Below, in pieces: positions 30,920 through 39,052 of a DNA stretch of 64,000 nt. The first letter of the stretch is position 1, and each line of letters begins with the position of its first letter. The DNA comes from Geobacillus kaustophilus (GTDB lineage: Bacteria > Bacillota > Bacilli > Bacillales > Anoxybacillaceae): positions 868,001 through 932,000 of the forward strand of contig NZ_JYBP01000003.1 of NCBI RefSeq assembly GCF_000948285.1, read 5' to 3'. A program made the position numbers and the translations under genes. The notes under the pieces are model-generated. The model saw only the letters and a program-made list of their open reading frames with translations. It was not told the DNA's origin and did not search any database.

Positions 30920-30923
30920 ATCC

Positions 30924-31979
30924 ATGCCCACGATCACACTCAGGCTGGAACTGCACAAACCAACGAAAGCCAAACAGGAAATGTACGAGCGAATGACCGA
31001 ATGGAACACAGAATTTGCGAATTGGCTATGGCATCATCCTGAATGAAACAAAGCGACGAGCAAGATATTCAAAGACTTTTCGCCACAAAAGTTTCCTTCT
31101 GCTATCGTGAATCAGACGATTCGAGAAGTAAAGTCCCAAAAGAAAAATCAGAAGGCAAAGACGTTTCAAAAACGATGGTGTTGCTTTCATAATCAAAACT
31201 TAAAAATAGAAAAGAAAGGAGATTTCTACACGGTTGCTTTTCCAACATTGGAGAAAAAAATAGGCGTACCCGTTGTCGTGCGTCCCTATCAACAAACATG
31301 GCTTGATCGAATCATAGACGGGACTGCCAAACAAGGAACAGCTACACTCTATAAAAAGAAAAAGAAATGGTACGTCGCCATTCCCATCACGTTTGAAGTC
31401 AAACGACGGAAAGAAACAAAAGTAATGGGAATTGATCTAGGGCTAAGATATATCGCTGTTGCTAGTGTCGGAACCAAATCTTTATTCTTCAAAGGGAATC
31501 CATGCGCCTTCATACGCCGACGATACGCGGCTTTGCGAAGGAGATTAGGAAAAGCGAAGAAGCTCCATATGATTCGCAAAATCGGCGATAAAGAGTCCCG
31601 CTGGATGAAGGATATGAACCATAAAATCAGCCGTCAAATCGTCCGTTTTGCCCTTGCCAACGGTGTTGGCGTGATTCGGATGGAAGATTTGGCGGGGATT
31701 TGGAAACGAGCCGCTTCGGCCAAAGAAGCGGGACGAAGTCTTCATTCATGGGCGTTCCATCAACTGCAAACGATGATTGCCTATAAGGCGGAAATGGCAG
31801 GCATTCGGGTGGAGTGGGTGAATCCGACCTACACCAGTCAAACATGCCGATGCGGGCATCGGGAGAAAGCGAACCGAAACGGCACCCACTTCCAATGCCA
31901 AAAGTGCGGATACACCATCCACGCCGACTTGAATGGCGCGATCAACATCGCCAAAGCGATTTCGGGCTTCGCCGCCTAA
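30924..31979 (+). pseudogene. tnpB: TnpB RNA-guided nuclease gene with an in-frame TGA
   Basis: ATG 30924 behind GGGGGTG. Codon 41 is TGA (31044-31046), after which the same frame runs to 31979. RuvC-like catalytic residues: Asp in GIDLGLRYIAV, Glu in VIRMEDLAGI, Asp in HADLNGAIN. The zinc finger is CRCGHREKAN...CQKCG. TnpB is the IS605-encoded ancestor of Cas12. Restart at GTG or ATG codons after the stop (for example 31107) would give ~290 aa lacking the N-terminal wedge region, so activity is doubtful. Confidence 0.85.
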
Positions 31980-32140
31980 CCTAGCGCACTGGTCACAGGT
32001 GCGCCGCCCATTGGGGTACATCTTAACCCGATGGGACGGGGTGATGACACACCCCTGAACTTGGGCGTTGTCTGAACCAGAAATGGATGAGGACGCGAAC
32101 GACCCAAGAATCCCACGGCTTTAGCCGTGTGGAGTGTCAA
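31980..32140 (+). ncRNA. probable omega/reRNA region and IS605 right end
   Basis: By analogy with IS200/IS605 elements, the TnpB guide RNA covers the tnpB 3' end and right end. The segment is structured and GC-rich with no gene. The subterminal hairpin CCACGGC-TTTA-GCCGTG(T)GG lies at 32113-32132 and the likely cleavage end GTCAA at 32136-32140; the guide would be the flanking DNA from 32141. Confidence 0.6.
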
Positions 32141-32159
32141 TGTACGAAAGGTATAATTT

Positions 32160-32197
32160 AAAAGCGGTCTTTGTTTCGCCGCTTTTTCATTTTTTTC
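32160..32197 (+). terminator. rho-independent terminator
   Basis: Stem AAAAGCGG (32160-32167) pairs with CCGCTTTT (32179-32186), followed by T-rich sequence. It shields the sulfur region from IS transcripts. Confidence 0.65.
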
Positions 32198-32216
32198 GGG
32201 GACGTGCATCTTCCTG

Positions 32217-32275
32217 TTGACAAAAGAAAAACAATCCGATAATATTATTTCTGTGATACATATACACGTATATGT
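32217..32275 (+). promoter_or_regulatory. promoter and palindrome of the dsrE-grx-PDO operon
   Basis: TTGACA (32217-32222), a 17-bp spacer, TAATAT (32240-32245). Just downstream, ACATATAC-AC-GTATATGT (32258-32275) is a dyad, and a similar TA-rich stretch repeats at 32288-32306. It differs from the other operators of this region by lacking the CC/GG core, so it may bind CstR weakly or another regulator. Confidence 0.55.
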
Positions 32276-32358
32276 ATATAACTACAAACGTGTATATGTG
32301 TATAAAACTGAGGCAGGCACTAAAATATAATAACGAAAAACATAAGGAGGTTATTTTG

Positions 32359-32748
32359 ATGAAAGTAGCGATTATTGCAGCCAATGGCGGGTTGTTTGAT
32401 GCGTACAAGGTGTTCAACATCGCGACAGCTGCTGCGGCGGCAGACGCGGAAGTCGGGGTGTTCTTCACGTTTGAGGGGTTGAATCTCATCCATAAAGAAG
32501 CGCACAAGCAATTGCCGATTCCTGAAGGGAAAGAACATTTGCAACAAGGGTTCCAAAAAGCGAACGTTCCATCGATTGAAGAATTGCTTCAAATGGCGCA
32601 AGAAATGGGTGTAAAACTGATCGCCTGCCAAATGACGATGGATGTGATGGGGCTTGACAAAGATCAATTTGTCGATGGCATTGAAGTAGCGGGGGCGGCG
32701 ACGTTCCTGCAGTTCGCGAAAGACGCGGACATTACATTGGCCTTCTAA
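32359..32748 (+). CDS. DsrE/DsrF-like sulfur carrier protein
   Basis: 129 aa, ATG behind AAGGAGG. Starts MKVAIIAANGGLFDAYKVF, the alpha/beta DsrE fold, with the conserved cysteine in KLIACQMTMDVMGL (Cys90) that can carry a persulfide. Cytoplasmic. First gene of an apparent operon with glutaredoxin and a rhodanese-persulfide dioxygenase, so it probably relays sulfane sulfur. It shares the ACQMTxDxxGL block with the larger DsrE protein at 35994. Confidence 0.85.
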   Translation: MKVAIIAANGGLFDAYKVFNIATAAAAADAEVGVFFTFEGLNLIHKEAHKQLPIPEGKEHLQQGFQKANVPSIEELLQMAQEMGVKLIACQMTMDVMGLDKDQFVDGIEVAGAATFLQFAKDADITLAF

Positions 32749-32771
32749 TGAGGGAGAGGAGGAAGGAGAAT

Positions 32772-33017
32772 ATGGCACAAGTCACTGTCTATACAACAAC
32801 TACATGCCCGTATTGTGTAATGGCGAAAAACTTTTTGCGCGCCCAAGGCATTCCGTTTCGGGAAGTGAATGTTGAGTTGGATCCGAAAGCGGCGCGGAGA
32901 CTGGTGGAAACGACCGGGCAAATGGGCGTGCCGCAAATCGAGATTAACGGCCGCTGGGTGCTCGGGTATGATCCGGAAACGATTATGGCGTTGTGGAATG
33001 AGGCGAATCATCGCTGA
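32772..33017 (+). CDS. glutaredoxin
   Basis: 81 aa from ATG 32772 behind AAGGAG. Thioredoxin fold with the active site TCPYCVMAK near residue 12, cis-Pro segment GVPQIEI and GYDPE. Bacillaceae use bacillithiol or free thiols, so this protein probably reduces mixed disulfides or handles persulfides from its neighbours. It lies between dsrE and the dioxygenase fusion gene in one transcription unit. Confidence 0.88.
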   Translation: MAQVTVYTTTTCPYCVMAKNFLRAQGIPFREVNVELDPKAARRLVETTGQMGVPQIEINGRWVLGYDPETIMALWNEANHR

Positions 33018-33063
33018 AAATCACATGCGAATGATAGAACGATGGAGGAAGGAGGGGATATCG

Positions 33064-34191
33064 TTGACGAAAACGATTTCGGTCAAAGAGATCGCCAATC
33101 AAATCATTCGCGGCGAGGAGCTGTTCATTGTGGACGTTCGCAACCCCGAAGATTTTGCCGATTGGCGGATTGAAGGGAAGGGTGTTGAGGTCGTCAATAT
33201 TCCGTATTTTGACGTGTTGGACGGTATCGAACCGTATTTGGACCGTTTGCCGAAAGATAAAAGCAAGACGATTTACGCCGTTTGCGCGAAGGGCGGCTCG
33301 TCGGAGTTTGTGGCCGAACAGTTGGAAGCGGCGGGCTATATGGACGTTTATTCGATCGAAGGCGGCATGAAGGCGTGGAGCGAGCATTTGGAACCAGTGA
33401 AAATCGGCGAGTTGAAAAACGGAGGAACGATTTACCAATTCATTCGCCTCGGCAAAGGGTGTCTCTCGTATCTCGTCGAATCGAACGGCGAGGGGGCGTT
33501 GATCGATGCGAACCGCATGACAGATGTGTACGTCCGTTTTGCGAAGGATCATGGCATTGCGATCAAGCATGTGCTCGATACACACTTGCATGCCGATCAT
33601 ATTTCTGGCGGACGCAAATTGGCCGAAGAACTCGGCGCGGTCTATTATTTGCCGCCGAAAGACGCCGAAGAGGTGACGTTTACCTACACACCGATTCAAG
33701 ATGGAGACCGCATCCGCGTCGGCCATGTCGTCATTGAAGCGCTGTATTCGCCGGGACATACGATCGGCAGCACATCGTTTATTGTGGACGATCAATATTT
33801 GTTAACCGGCGATATTTTGTTCATCGACTCAATCGGACGCCCGGATCTTGCAGGAAAGGCGCAAGACTGGGTTGGCGATCTGCGGGAGACGCTTTACCAG
33901 CGCTACAAACAGCTTGCCGACGACTTGATTGTGTTGCCGGCGCACTACATGGGCCCGAATGAAATGAACGAAGATGGCAGTGTGGCGGAACGGTTGGGGG
34001 TTCTTTATGAAAAAAATCATGGTTTAAATATTTCCAACGATGAAGAATTCCGCAGAACGGTCACGGAGAACTTGCCGCCGCAGCCGAATGCTTACAAGGA
34101 AATTCGGCAGACGAATATGGGGAAACTCAATCCAACAGAAGAAGAGCAGAGAGAGATGGAGATCGGTCCAAACCGCTGCGCCGTTCGGTAG
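33064..34191 (+). CDS. rhodanese-persulfide dioxygenase fusion (Rhd-MBL), paralogue 1
   Basis: 375 aa from TTG 33064, 6 nt after GGAGGGG (an upstream ATG at 33031 lacks a site). Residues 1-105 form a rhodanese domain with active-site loop VCAKGGSS (Cys74). The rest is an ETHE1-like metallo-beta-lactamase domain with [24 protein letters not shown] and LPAHY metal ligands. Expected chemistry: oxidation of a persulfide to sulfite with sulfur transfer by the rhodanese. The order is rhodanese first, opposite to S. aureus CstB. Its paralogue lies at 37844. Confidence 0.88.
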   Translation: MTKTISVKEIANQIIRGEELFIVDVRNPEDFADWRIEGKGVEVVNIPYFDVLDGIEPYLDRLPKDKSKTIYAVCAKGGSSEFVAEQLEAAGYMDVYSIEGGMKAWSEHLEPVKIGELKNGGTIYQFIRLGKGCLSYLVESNGEGALIDANRMTDVYVRFAKDHGIAIKHVLDTHLHADHISGGRKLAEELGAVYYLPPKDAEEVTFTYTPIQDGDRIRVGHVVIEALYSPGHTIGSTSFIVDDQYLLTGDILFIDSIGRPDLAGKAQDWVGDLRETLYQRYKQLADDLIVLPAHYMGPNEMNEDGSVAERLGVLYEKNHGLNISNDEEFRRTVTENLPPQPNAYKEIRQTNMGKLNPTEEEQREMEIGPNRCAVR

Positions 34192-34197
34192 AGAAAG

Positions 34198-34227
34198 GAA
34201 GCTGGCGTTTGTTTCAAGCCGGCTTTT
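34198..34227 (+). terminator. rho-independent terminator
   Basis: Stem AAGCTGGC pairing with GCCGGCTT, then TTCTTTTTT. Closes the dsrE-grx-dioxygenase operon. Confidence 0.7.
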
Positions 34228-34332
34228 CTTTTTTCGATTGCGGCGGGTTGGCGGCATTCGTGGAAGTTGTTTGAAAACGGACGGCATGCGTATTATACTA
34301 TGATCGAAGTGATGGAATAGGGGGGCGGAAAG

Positions 34333-34902
34333 ATGGCAGGACATCGTTTTCATTATGAGCATGCGGAACGATTATTGGATCCGAAGCGCAAGGAATGGAT
34401 CGACCCGCAACAAGCGATTTCGGTCTTGTCTGTGCAATCGGATGATGCTGTAGCGGATTTAGGGGCGGGAAACGGTTATTTTACGATCCCGCTAGCGCAA
34501 GCAACCAATGGAAAAGTGTATGCGGTCGATGTGCAGCCGGAGATGATCCAGTTATTAAAAAAACGGGCGCAACAGTTTGCGATAACCAACATTGAATATC
34601 AGGTGGCGGATGTCGCCTCGACCGCCTTGCCTTCCCATTCGATGGACAAAGGGATCATGGCGTTCGTCTTTCATGAAGTGGAACGAAAGGAAGCTGCCAT
34701 TGACGAAATTCGCCGCGTGATGAAGCCAAACGGGCAGTTTCTGTTGATCGAATGGGAAGCGATTGAGAGTGAAATGGGGCCGCCGCTTCATGAGCGGATT
34801 CCGTCGGATGAACTGTTTTCCTATGTGAAACAAAAGGCGGGCAACGTGGAACTTGTCCGTTTTCATCCAGCTGTCTATGGTCTTTTGATTCGCTGGGAAT
34901 AA
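34333..34902 (+). CDS. class I SAM-dependent methyltransferase
   Basis: 189 aa. Motif I is VADLGAGNGYFTIPLA, with the acidic residue ending strand 2 in YAVDVQPEM, then YQVADV and the post-motif GQFLLIEWE. The sequence resembles UbiE/arsenite-type small methyltransferases but lacks an ArsM-like cysteine set. Single gene with its own GGGGGCGG site, between two sulfur operons. Substrate unknown. Confidence 0.8.
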   Translation: MAGHRFHYEHAERLLDPKRKEWIDPQQAISVLSVQSDDAVADLGAGNGYFTIPLAQATNGKVYAVDVQPEMIQLLKKRAQQFAITNIEYQVADVASTALPSHSMDKGIMAFVFHEVERKEAAIDEIRRVMKPNGQFLLIEWEAIESEMGPPLHERIPSDELFSYVKQKAGNVELVRFHPAVYGLLIRWE

Positions 34903-34928
34903 CCAATTGTTGAGGAAGATATTTCTTA

Positions 34929-34957
34929 TTGCCATTATACCGCATGGGGTATATAAT
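34929..34957 (+). promoter_or_regulatory. promoter and CstR-type operator A
   Basis: -35 TTGCCA (34929-34934), a 17-bp spacer, -10 TATAAT (34952-34957). The dyad TATACC-GCATG-GGGTATA (34936-34953) fills the spacer, ideal for repression. Drives the rhodanese-like gene and cstR, so autoregulation is likely. Confidence 0.8.
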
Positions 34958-34991
34958 GATCGTGCATAGGGTGAATAGAGGAGGTGAACCG

Positions 34992-35384
34992 TTGATCGTC
35001 AGCAGTTTGTTATTCTTTCTCATTCTTTTGGGCGCAGCGTTGTATCGACGCTACTATCCTGTCAAACATATCCCATGCCTTCCGATAGGAGAGGTTCCGG
35101 ACGGCTTGCTTCTTGTCGACTTGCGCGATTATAATGAAAGCAACGGCTCCATATTTGGCCAAGCGTTGCATATTCCGGTGGCGTATTTGAAGCGGCATGC
35201 TCGGCATATCCCGCGGCAGCCGCTGCATATCATCGTCCAGGATGCCATCGAAAAAAACGTCGGCATCCGTCTGTTGCGCCGCTATGGCTATGAGGTGAAA
35301 AGCTATTCGATCGCCGCTTGCGATTGCCGAGAAAGGGGACGAACTGACCGATGGAATACAATAAAGAAATCAAAAACCGCTTAA
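34992..35384 (+). CDS. membrane-anchored rhodanese-like protein lacking the active-site cysteine
   Basis: 130 aa from TTG 34992 behind GAGGAGGTG. The N-terminal helix (LLFFLILLGAALY) anchors it. A rhodanese fold follows: LLLVDLRDYNES then HIPVAYL. Where active rhodaneses have VxCxxGxRS, this protein has IIVQDAIEKNVG, with no cysteine. A late CDC (residues ~111-113) might compensate. Its end overlaps the cstR start by 34 bp, so the two are cotranscribed. Perhaps a scaffold or sensor rather than a sulfurtransferase. Confidence 0.72.
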   Translation: MIVSSLLFFLILLGAALYRRYYPVKHIPCLPIGEVPDGLLLVDLRDYNESNGSIFGQALHIPVAYLKRHARHIPRQPLHIIVQDAIEKNVGIRLLRRYGYEVKSYSIAACDCRERGRTDRWNTIKKSKTA

Positions 35385-35611
35385 AACGGATTGAAGGACA
35401 AATTAAAGGCGTTCTTGGCATGATGGAACAAGGGAAAGACTGCAAAAGCGTCGTTTCCCAACTGTCGGCGGCGCGCAATGCCATTGACCGTGCGATTGCC
35501 GTGATCGTCAGCACGAATTTAGAGCACTGTCTGCGTGAAAGCATGGAAAAAGGGGAAAAGACAGATCATCTCGTGAAAGAAGCGGTGGAGCTGCTTGTGA
35601 AAAGCCGTTAA
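35351..35611 (+). CDS. cstR: CstR-type persulfide-sensing repressor
   Basis: 86-aa all-helical CsoR/RcnR-family protein (RLKRIEGQIKGVLGMMEQGKDC). The cysteines are Cys31 and Cys60 (NLEHC), the pair used by CstR to form di- and trisulfide links. The CsoR copper ligand pattern His-x3-Cys in helix 2 is absent. The C-terminus VKEAVELLVKS also resembles CstR. Inferred: it represses the surrounding operons at the TATACC...GGGTATA dyads and releases on persulfide stress. It lies within the region it would control. Confidence 0.85.
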   Translation: MEYNKEIKNRLKRIEGQIKGVLGMMEQGKDCKSVVSQLSAARNAIDRAIAVIVSTNLEHCLRESMEKGEKTDHLVKEAVELLVKSR

Positions 35612-35634
35612 TGCGTTGATCAACAAAAAAGATG

Positions 35635-35679
35635 TTGACAACGTTCTTTTTCTTGTAGTAATATACCCATAGGGGTAAT
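35635..35679 (+). promoter_or_regulatory. promoter and CstR-type operator B
   Basis: -35 TTGACA (35635-35640), an 18-bp spacer, -10 TAATAT (35659-35664). The dyad ATATACCCATAGGGGTAAT (35661-35679) overlaps the -10 and start site. Drives tusA and probably the genes behind it. Confidence 0.78.
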
Positions 35680-35715
35680 GGTAATAAAATTTATGAGATC
35701 AAGGAGGTCATCACA

Positions 35716-35943
35716 ATGAACGTAGCGAAAGTATTGGATGCGAAAGGACTTGCCTGCCCGATGCCGGTGGTGAGAGCCAAAAAGGCAATGGACGAATTGG
35801 AATCGGGACAAGTGCTGGAAGTGCAAACGACCGATAAAGGGGCGAAAAACGATTTGCCTGCGTGGGCGAAAACAAGCGGCCATACGGTCATTGAGATGAA
35901 AGAGGAAAACGGTGTGTTGACGTTCTGGATTCAAAAAGGATAA
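35716..35943 (+). CDS. TusA-family sulfur carrier
   Basis: 75 aa. The hallmark CPMP at residues 14-17 (GLACPMPVVRAKKAMDEL) holds the persulfide-carrying Cys14; TTDKGAKNDLPAWAKTSGH is the second family block. The ribosome site AAGGAGG is strong. It likely accepts sulfur from rhodaneses or DsrE proteins in this operon. It is highly similar to the TusA domain of the fusion protein at 37200. Confidence 0.9.
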   Translation: MNVAKVLDAKGLACPMPVVRAKKAMDELESGQVLEVQTTDKGAKNDLPAWAKTSGHTVIEMKEENGVLTFWIQKG

Positions 35944-35955
35944 TTTTCGTGTTTT

Positions 35956-35975
35956 TATATACCTGTATAGGTATA
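35956..35975 (+). promoter_or_regulatory. CstR-type operator C
   Basis: TATATACCTGTATAGGTATA between tusA and the second dsrE gene, 18 bp before the latter's start. No strong -35 is seen; this may be an internal regulated promoter. Confidence 0.6.
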
Positions 35976-35993
35976 AAGAAAGGAGGCAGCGAG

Positions 35994-36476
35994 ATGGCAC
36001 AGCCAAAGAAAAAGACGACGATCATTTTGTTCAGCGGCGACTACGACAAGGCGATGGCGGCCTACATCATCGCCAACGGCGCCGCTGCATACGATCATGA
36101 CGTGACGATTTTTCATACGTTCTGGGGGCTCAACGCCTTGCGGAAAGAGGCGCCGGTTCCGGTGCAAAAAGGGTTTCTCGAAAAGATGTTTGCAAAGATG
36201 ATGCCGCGCGGCGCGGACCGCATGGGGCTGTCGCGCATGAATTTTGCCGGCATCGGCCCAAAGCTGATCAAAAAGGTGATCAAAAAACATAACGCCATGC
36301 CGCTTCCGCAGTTGATCGAGATGGCGAAAGAGCAAGGCGTGAAACTCGTCGCCTGCCAAATGACTGTCGATTTGCTTGGGCTGAAGCCGGAGGAATTGAT
36401 CGATGGCATTGAGTTTGCCGGGGTGGCTGCGTATTTGGCTGACGCTTCCGAAGGAAATGTGAACTTATTCATTTAA
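35994..36476 (+). CDS. DsrE2-like sulfur carrier protein
   Basis: 160 aa from ATG 35994 behind AAAGGAGG. Starts KKTTIILFSGDYDKAMAAYI with a DsrE/DrsH fold. Cys121 lies in KLVACQMTVDLLGL. A ~30-residue insertion (KMFAKMMPRGADRMGLSRMN) is characteristic of DsrE2 proteins often found with TusA and rhodanese in sulfur-oxidising gene sets. Here it is placed between TusA and rhodaneses. Probably soluble or membrane-associated. Confidence 0.85.
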   Translation: MAQPKKKTTIILFSGDYDKAMAAYIIANGAAAYDHDVTIFHTFWGLNALRKEAPVPVQKGFLEKMFAKMMPRGADRMGLSRMNFAGIGPKLIKKVIKKHNAMPLPQLIEMAKEQGVKLVACQMTVDLLGLKPEELIDGIEFAGVAAYLADASEGNVNLFI

Positions 36477-36501
36477 TCATCTTGACTCATGAGGGAATCG
36501 T

Positions 36502-36867
36502 ATGGCACAAACAGTGATCGACATTATCCTGTTCGTTTTGCTTACTTGGTTTCTCGCTAGCCGCTTCATTCCCCCAAGAGGGGTGCAAATGATCACAACG
36601 GCTGAATTAAAGCGGCGGCTGAAACAACCTGGCGTGCAATATATTGATGTACGCACGCCGATGGAGTTTCGCTCTTATCATTTGCCGGGGTTTCGGAACA
36701 TCCCGCTTCATGAATTAACAGCGCGTGCCCATGAATTATCCAAGGAGAAAGAAGTCATTGTCATTTGCCAAAGCGGGATGCGAAGCCAAAAAGCGAGCAA
36801 GGTCTTAAAGAAGCTTGGATTTCGTTCTGTGACAAACGTCAAAGGAGGCCTAAACGCTTGGCAGTAG
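36502..36867 (+). CDS. membrane-anchored rhodanese
   Basis: 121 aa. The N-terminal helix (VIDIILFVLLTWFLASRF) is followed by a single rhodanese domain with YIDVRTPMEF and active-site loop ICQSGMRS (Cys89). It probably works at the inner face of the membrane, transferring sulfur to TusA or DsrE partners. 25 bp after dsrE2 and 12 bp before the next rhodanese. Confidence 0.88.
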   Translation: MAQTVIDIILFVLLTWFLASRFIPPRGVQMITTAELKRRLKQPGVQYIDVRTPMEFRSYHLPGFRNIPLHELTARAHELSKEKEVIVICQSGMRSQKASKVLKKLGFRSVTNVKGGLNAWQ

Positions 36868-36879
36868 AGGAGGATGACG

Positions 36880-37176
36880 ATGAAAACGATCACGCCGAAA
36901 GAAGTGGAGGAACGTCTTCGTGCAGGAGAATCTCTTCATATTATCGACGTGCGCGAGCCGGATGAAGTCGCCACAGGCAAAATTCCGGGAGCGGTCAACA
37001 TTCCGCTCGGCTTGATCGAGTTTCGCATGCATGAACTCGATCAAAATCAAGAATATATTCTCGTCTGCCGTTCCGGCGGGCGAAGCGGCCGTGCGGCGGA
37101 GTTTCTTGACAGCCGCGGTTACCGCGTCGTTAACATGACAGGCGGCATGCTGGCCTGGGAAGGGCCTGTCGAATAA
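36880..37176 (+). CDS. single-domain rhodanese
   Basis: 98 aa from ATG 36880 behind GAGGAGG. IIDVREPDEVATGKIPGAVNIPL and active-site loop VCRSGGRS (Cys63) are textbook single-domain sulfurtransferase features. Cytoplasmic. Moves sulfane sulfur among neighbours in the operon. Confidence 0.9.
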   Translation: MKTITPKEVEERLRAGESLHIIDVREPDEVATGKIPGAVNIPLGLIEFRMHELDQNQEYILVCRSGGRSGRAAEFLDSRGYRVVNMTGGMLAWEGPVE

Positions 37177-37199
37177 ACAGTCAAGGAGGGAATCAGCCA

Positions 37200-37769
37200 A
37201 TGATCAAAGTCGATATGACCGTCGATGCGAAAGGATTGTCCTGCCCGATGCCGATCGTCCGCACGAAAAAGGCGATCAACGAATTGGAGCCTGGCCAAGT
37301 GCTTGAAGTGCAGGCGACGGATAAGGGTTCCAAAGCCGATATCAAAGCATGGGCGGAAAGCACAGGGCATCAATATTTGGGAACGATTGAAGAAGACGGT
37401 GTCCTGAAGCATTACATCCGCAAGTCAACGGAGAATGAAACGCGCAGCGAAACGGCATTTCCGCATGTCGTCTTCAACGAAGAACTGCAAGAAAAGCTTC
37501 ATGATCCCGAGACGTTTGTCTTGGATGTCCGCGAACCGGCGGAGTACGCGTTTGGCCATATTCCGGGCGCGGTTTCGATCCCGCTTGGAGAGCTTGATCG
37601 CCGGATGGAGGAACTTCCGAAAGACAAAACGATTTACGTCGTTTGCCGCACAGGAACACGCAGTGATTTAGCCGCGCAAAAGCTGGCCGAGCAAGGATTC
37701 GAACATGTGCGGAACGTCGTTCCAGGCATGTCGCAATGGAACGGGCCGCTCGATTCCGCTCAATCGTAA
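37200..37769 (+). CDS. TusA-rhodanese fusion protein (CstA-like)
   Basis: 189 aa. TusA domain at residues 1-75 with SCPMP (Cys15), a short linker, then a rhodanese at 90-185 with VLDVREPAEYAFGHIPGAV and loop VCRTGTRS (Cys149). S. aureus CstA also combines TusA and rhodanese domains and reacts with persulfides under CstR control, which supports the regulon. Last gene of the tusA operon; a terminator overlaps its stop codon. Confidence 0.88.
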   Translation: MIKVDMTVDAKGLSCPMPIVRTKKAINELEPGQVLEVQATDKGSKADIKAWAESTGHQYLGTIEEDGVLKHYIRKSTENETRSETAFPHVVFNEELQEKLHDPETFVLDVREPAEYAFGHIPGAVSIPLGELDRRMEELPKDKTIYVVCRTGTRSDLAAQKLAEQGFEHVRNVVPGMSQWNGPLDSAQS

Positions 37770-37784
37770 TTGAGCGGCTTTTTT
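37756..37784 (+). terminator. rho-independent terminator
   Basis: A perfect 9-bp stem CCGCTCAAT/ATTGAGCGG with loop CGTA and the tail CTTTTTT. The stop codon lies in the loop. Confidence 0.92.
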
Positions 37785-37793
37785 GGATAAAAA

Positions 37794-37813
37794 ATATACT
37801 CTGTAGGGTATAT
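37794..37813 (+). promoter_or_regulatory. CstR-type operator D
   Basis: ATATACTCTGTAGGGTATAT, right after the terminator and 31 bp before the second Rhd-dioxygenase gene. Same half-sites as operators A-C. Confidence 0.72.
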
Positions 37814-37843
37814 TAATATCATCAAAGAGGGAGGATGTTAATT

Positions 37844-38980
37844 ATGGTTAAAGAAATGACGGTGCAACAAATGACGGAAAAGGTGTTAAACAAACAATCG
37901 CTGTTCATCTTGGATGTTCGCAACGAAAGTGATTTTCGCGATTGGAAAATCGAAGGGGAAAACTTTGAGTATTTGAACGTTCCGTATTTTGAGTTGATCG
38001 ATGGGGTTGACTCGATTGTCGACCGTCTTCCGAAAGACAAAGACATCGTCGTTGTGTGCGCGAAAGGCGGGTCATCGGAATTTGTCGCCGAACAGCTGGC
38101 GGAAGCCGGGTTTGACAACGTTTATACGCTCGCTGGTGGAATGCAAGCGTGGAGCGAGCATCTCCATCAAGCCAAAGTATACGAAGACGATCAATTGAAA
38201 ATTTACCAATTCATCCGCGTCGGCAAAGGCTGCCTGTCGTATATGGTCCTTTCCGGAAGCGAAGCGCTTGTCGTCGATCCGCTGCGGTTTATTGACGTGT
38301 ACGAACAAGTGGCCCAACAAGAAGGGGTAAAGATCACTCATATCGTGGACTCGCACTTGCATGCCGACCACTTGTCCGGCGGCAAGGCGCTGGCGGAACG
38401 GACAGGCGCTGCTTACTACTTGATGAAAAGCGAAGGAGCGGTGTTTGATTTCGAGCCGCTTGAGCAACATGAAACGATCGACTTCGAAAACGTTCATTTG
38501 GAAGTGTTGGCAGTGAAAACACCGGGGCATACGCCGGGCAGCGTCTCCTTCTTTGTCAACGGCAAATGGCTGTTCTCCGGCGACACCATCTTTGTCGGCG
38601 GACTCGGTCGGCCGGACCTTGGCGGCAAGGTGGCGGAATGGGCGGCGGATTTGTATGACACCGTGTATGAAAAAGTCGCGGCCATGGCCGATGATGTGAT
38701 CGTCTTGCCGGCTCACTACGCCAATTTAGATGAAGAAATCAATGCGGAGGGGTATGTTGGCGATACGTTGGGCCGCATCCGCGCGCGCAATGAGATGATG
38801 CAAAACAAACCAAAAGACGAATTTATCGATCTTGTCATCCAAAGCGCCAATACGGAAACACCGCCGAACTTTGAAGACATTGTCGCCATCAACCGCGGGC
38901 TCAAAACCGTTGATATCGAAACAGAGCGGGAGCTTGAGATCGGCCCGAACCGCTGCGCGCTGCATCATGCCCATGCCTAA
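37844..38980 (+). CDS. rhodanese-persulfide dioxygenase fusion (Rhd-MBL), paralogue 2
   Basis: 378 aa from ATG 37844 behind GAGGGAGG. Same architecture as the protein at 33064: rhodanese loop VCAKGGSS (Cys72), then metallo-beta-lactamase motifs HLHADHLSGG, TPGHTPGS, SGDTIF and LPAHY. The two are clearly homologous over the whole length, sharing the C-terminal [10 protein letters not shown], so they arose by duplication but now sit behind different promoters. It should convert persulfide to sulfite, which the TauE/SafE protein encoded next may export. Confidence 0.9.
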   Translation: MVKEMTVQQMTEKVLNKQSLFILDVRNESDFRDWKIEGENFEYLNVPYFELIDGVDSIVDRLPKDKDIVVVCAKGGSSEFVAEQLAEAGFDNVYTLAGGMQAWSEHLHQAKVYEDDQLKIYQFIRVGKGCLSYMVLSGSEALVVDPLRFIDVYEQVAQQEGVKITHIVDSHLHADHLSGGKALAERTGAAYYLMKSEGAVFDFEPLEQHETIDFENVHLEVLAVKTPGHTPGSVSFFVNGKWLFSGDTIFVGGLGRPDLGGKVAEWAADLYDTVYEKVAAMADDVIVLPAHYANLDEEINAEGYVGDTLGRIRARNEMMQNKPKDEFIDLVIQSANTETPPNFEDIVAINRGLKTVDIETERELEIGPNRCALHHAHA

Positions 38981-39000
38981 AGAAGCGGCACAGATTGACA

Positions 39001-39030
39001 GGGGACGGGGGTGTGCCTCGTCCCTTTTGA
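39001..39030 (+). terminator. weak terminator or attenuator
   Basis: GGGACG (39002-39007) pairs with CGTCCC (39019-39024), followed by TTTT. It may lower but not block transcription into the exporter gene. Confidence 0.45.
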
Positions 39031-39052
39031 AAACAAAAGGGAGGGATGGTCG

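Noticed and set aside
31044-31046. TGA in tnpB as selenocysteine or programmed readthrough
   Set aside because: No SECIS-like hairpin seen and no tnpB family precedent known to me; simple mutation is more likely.
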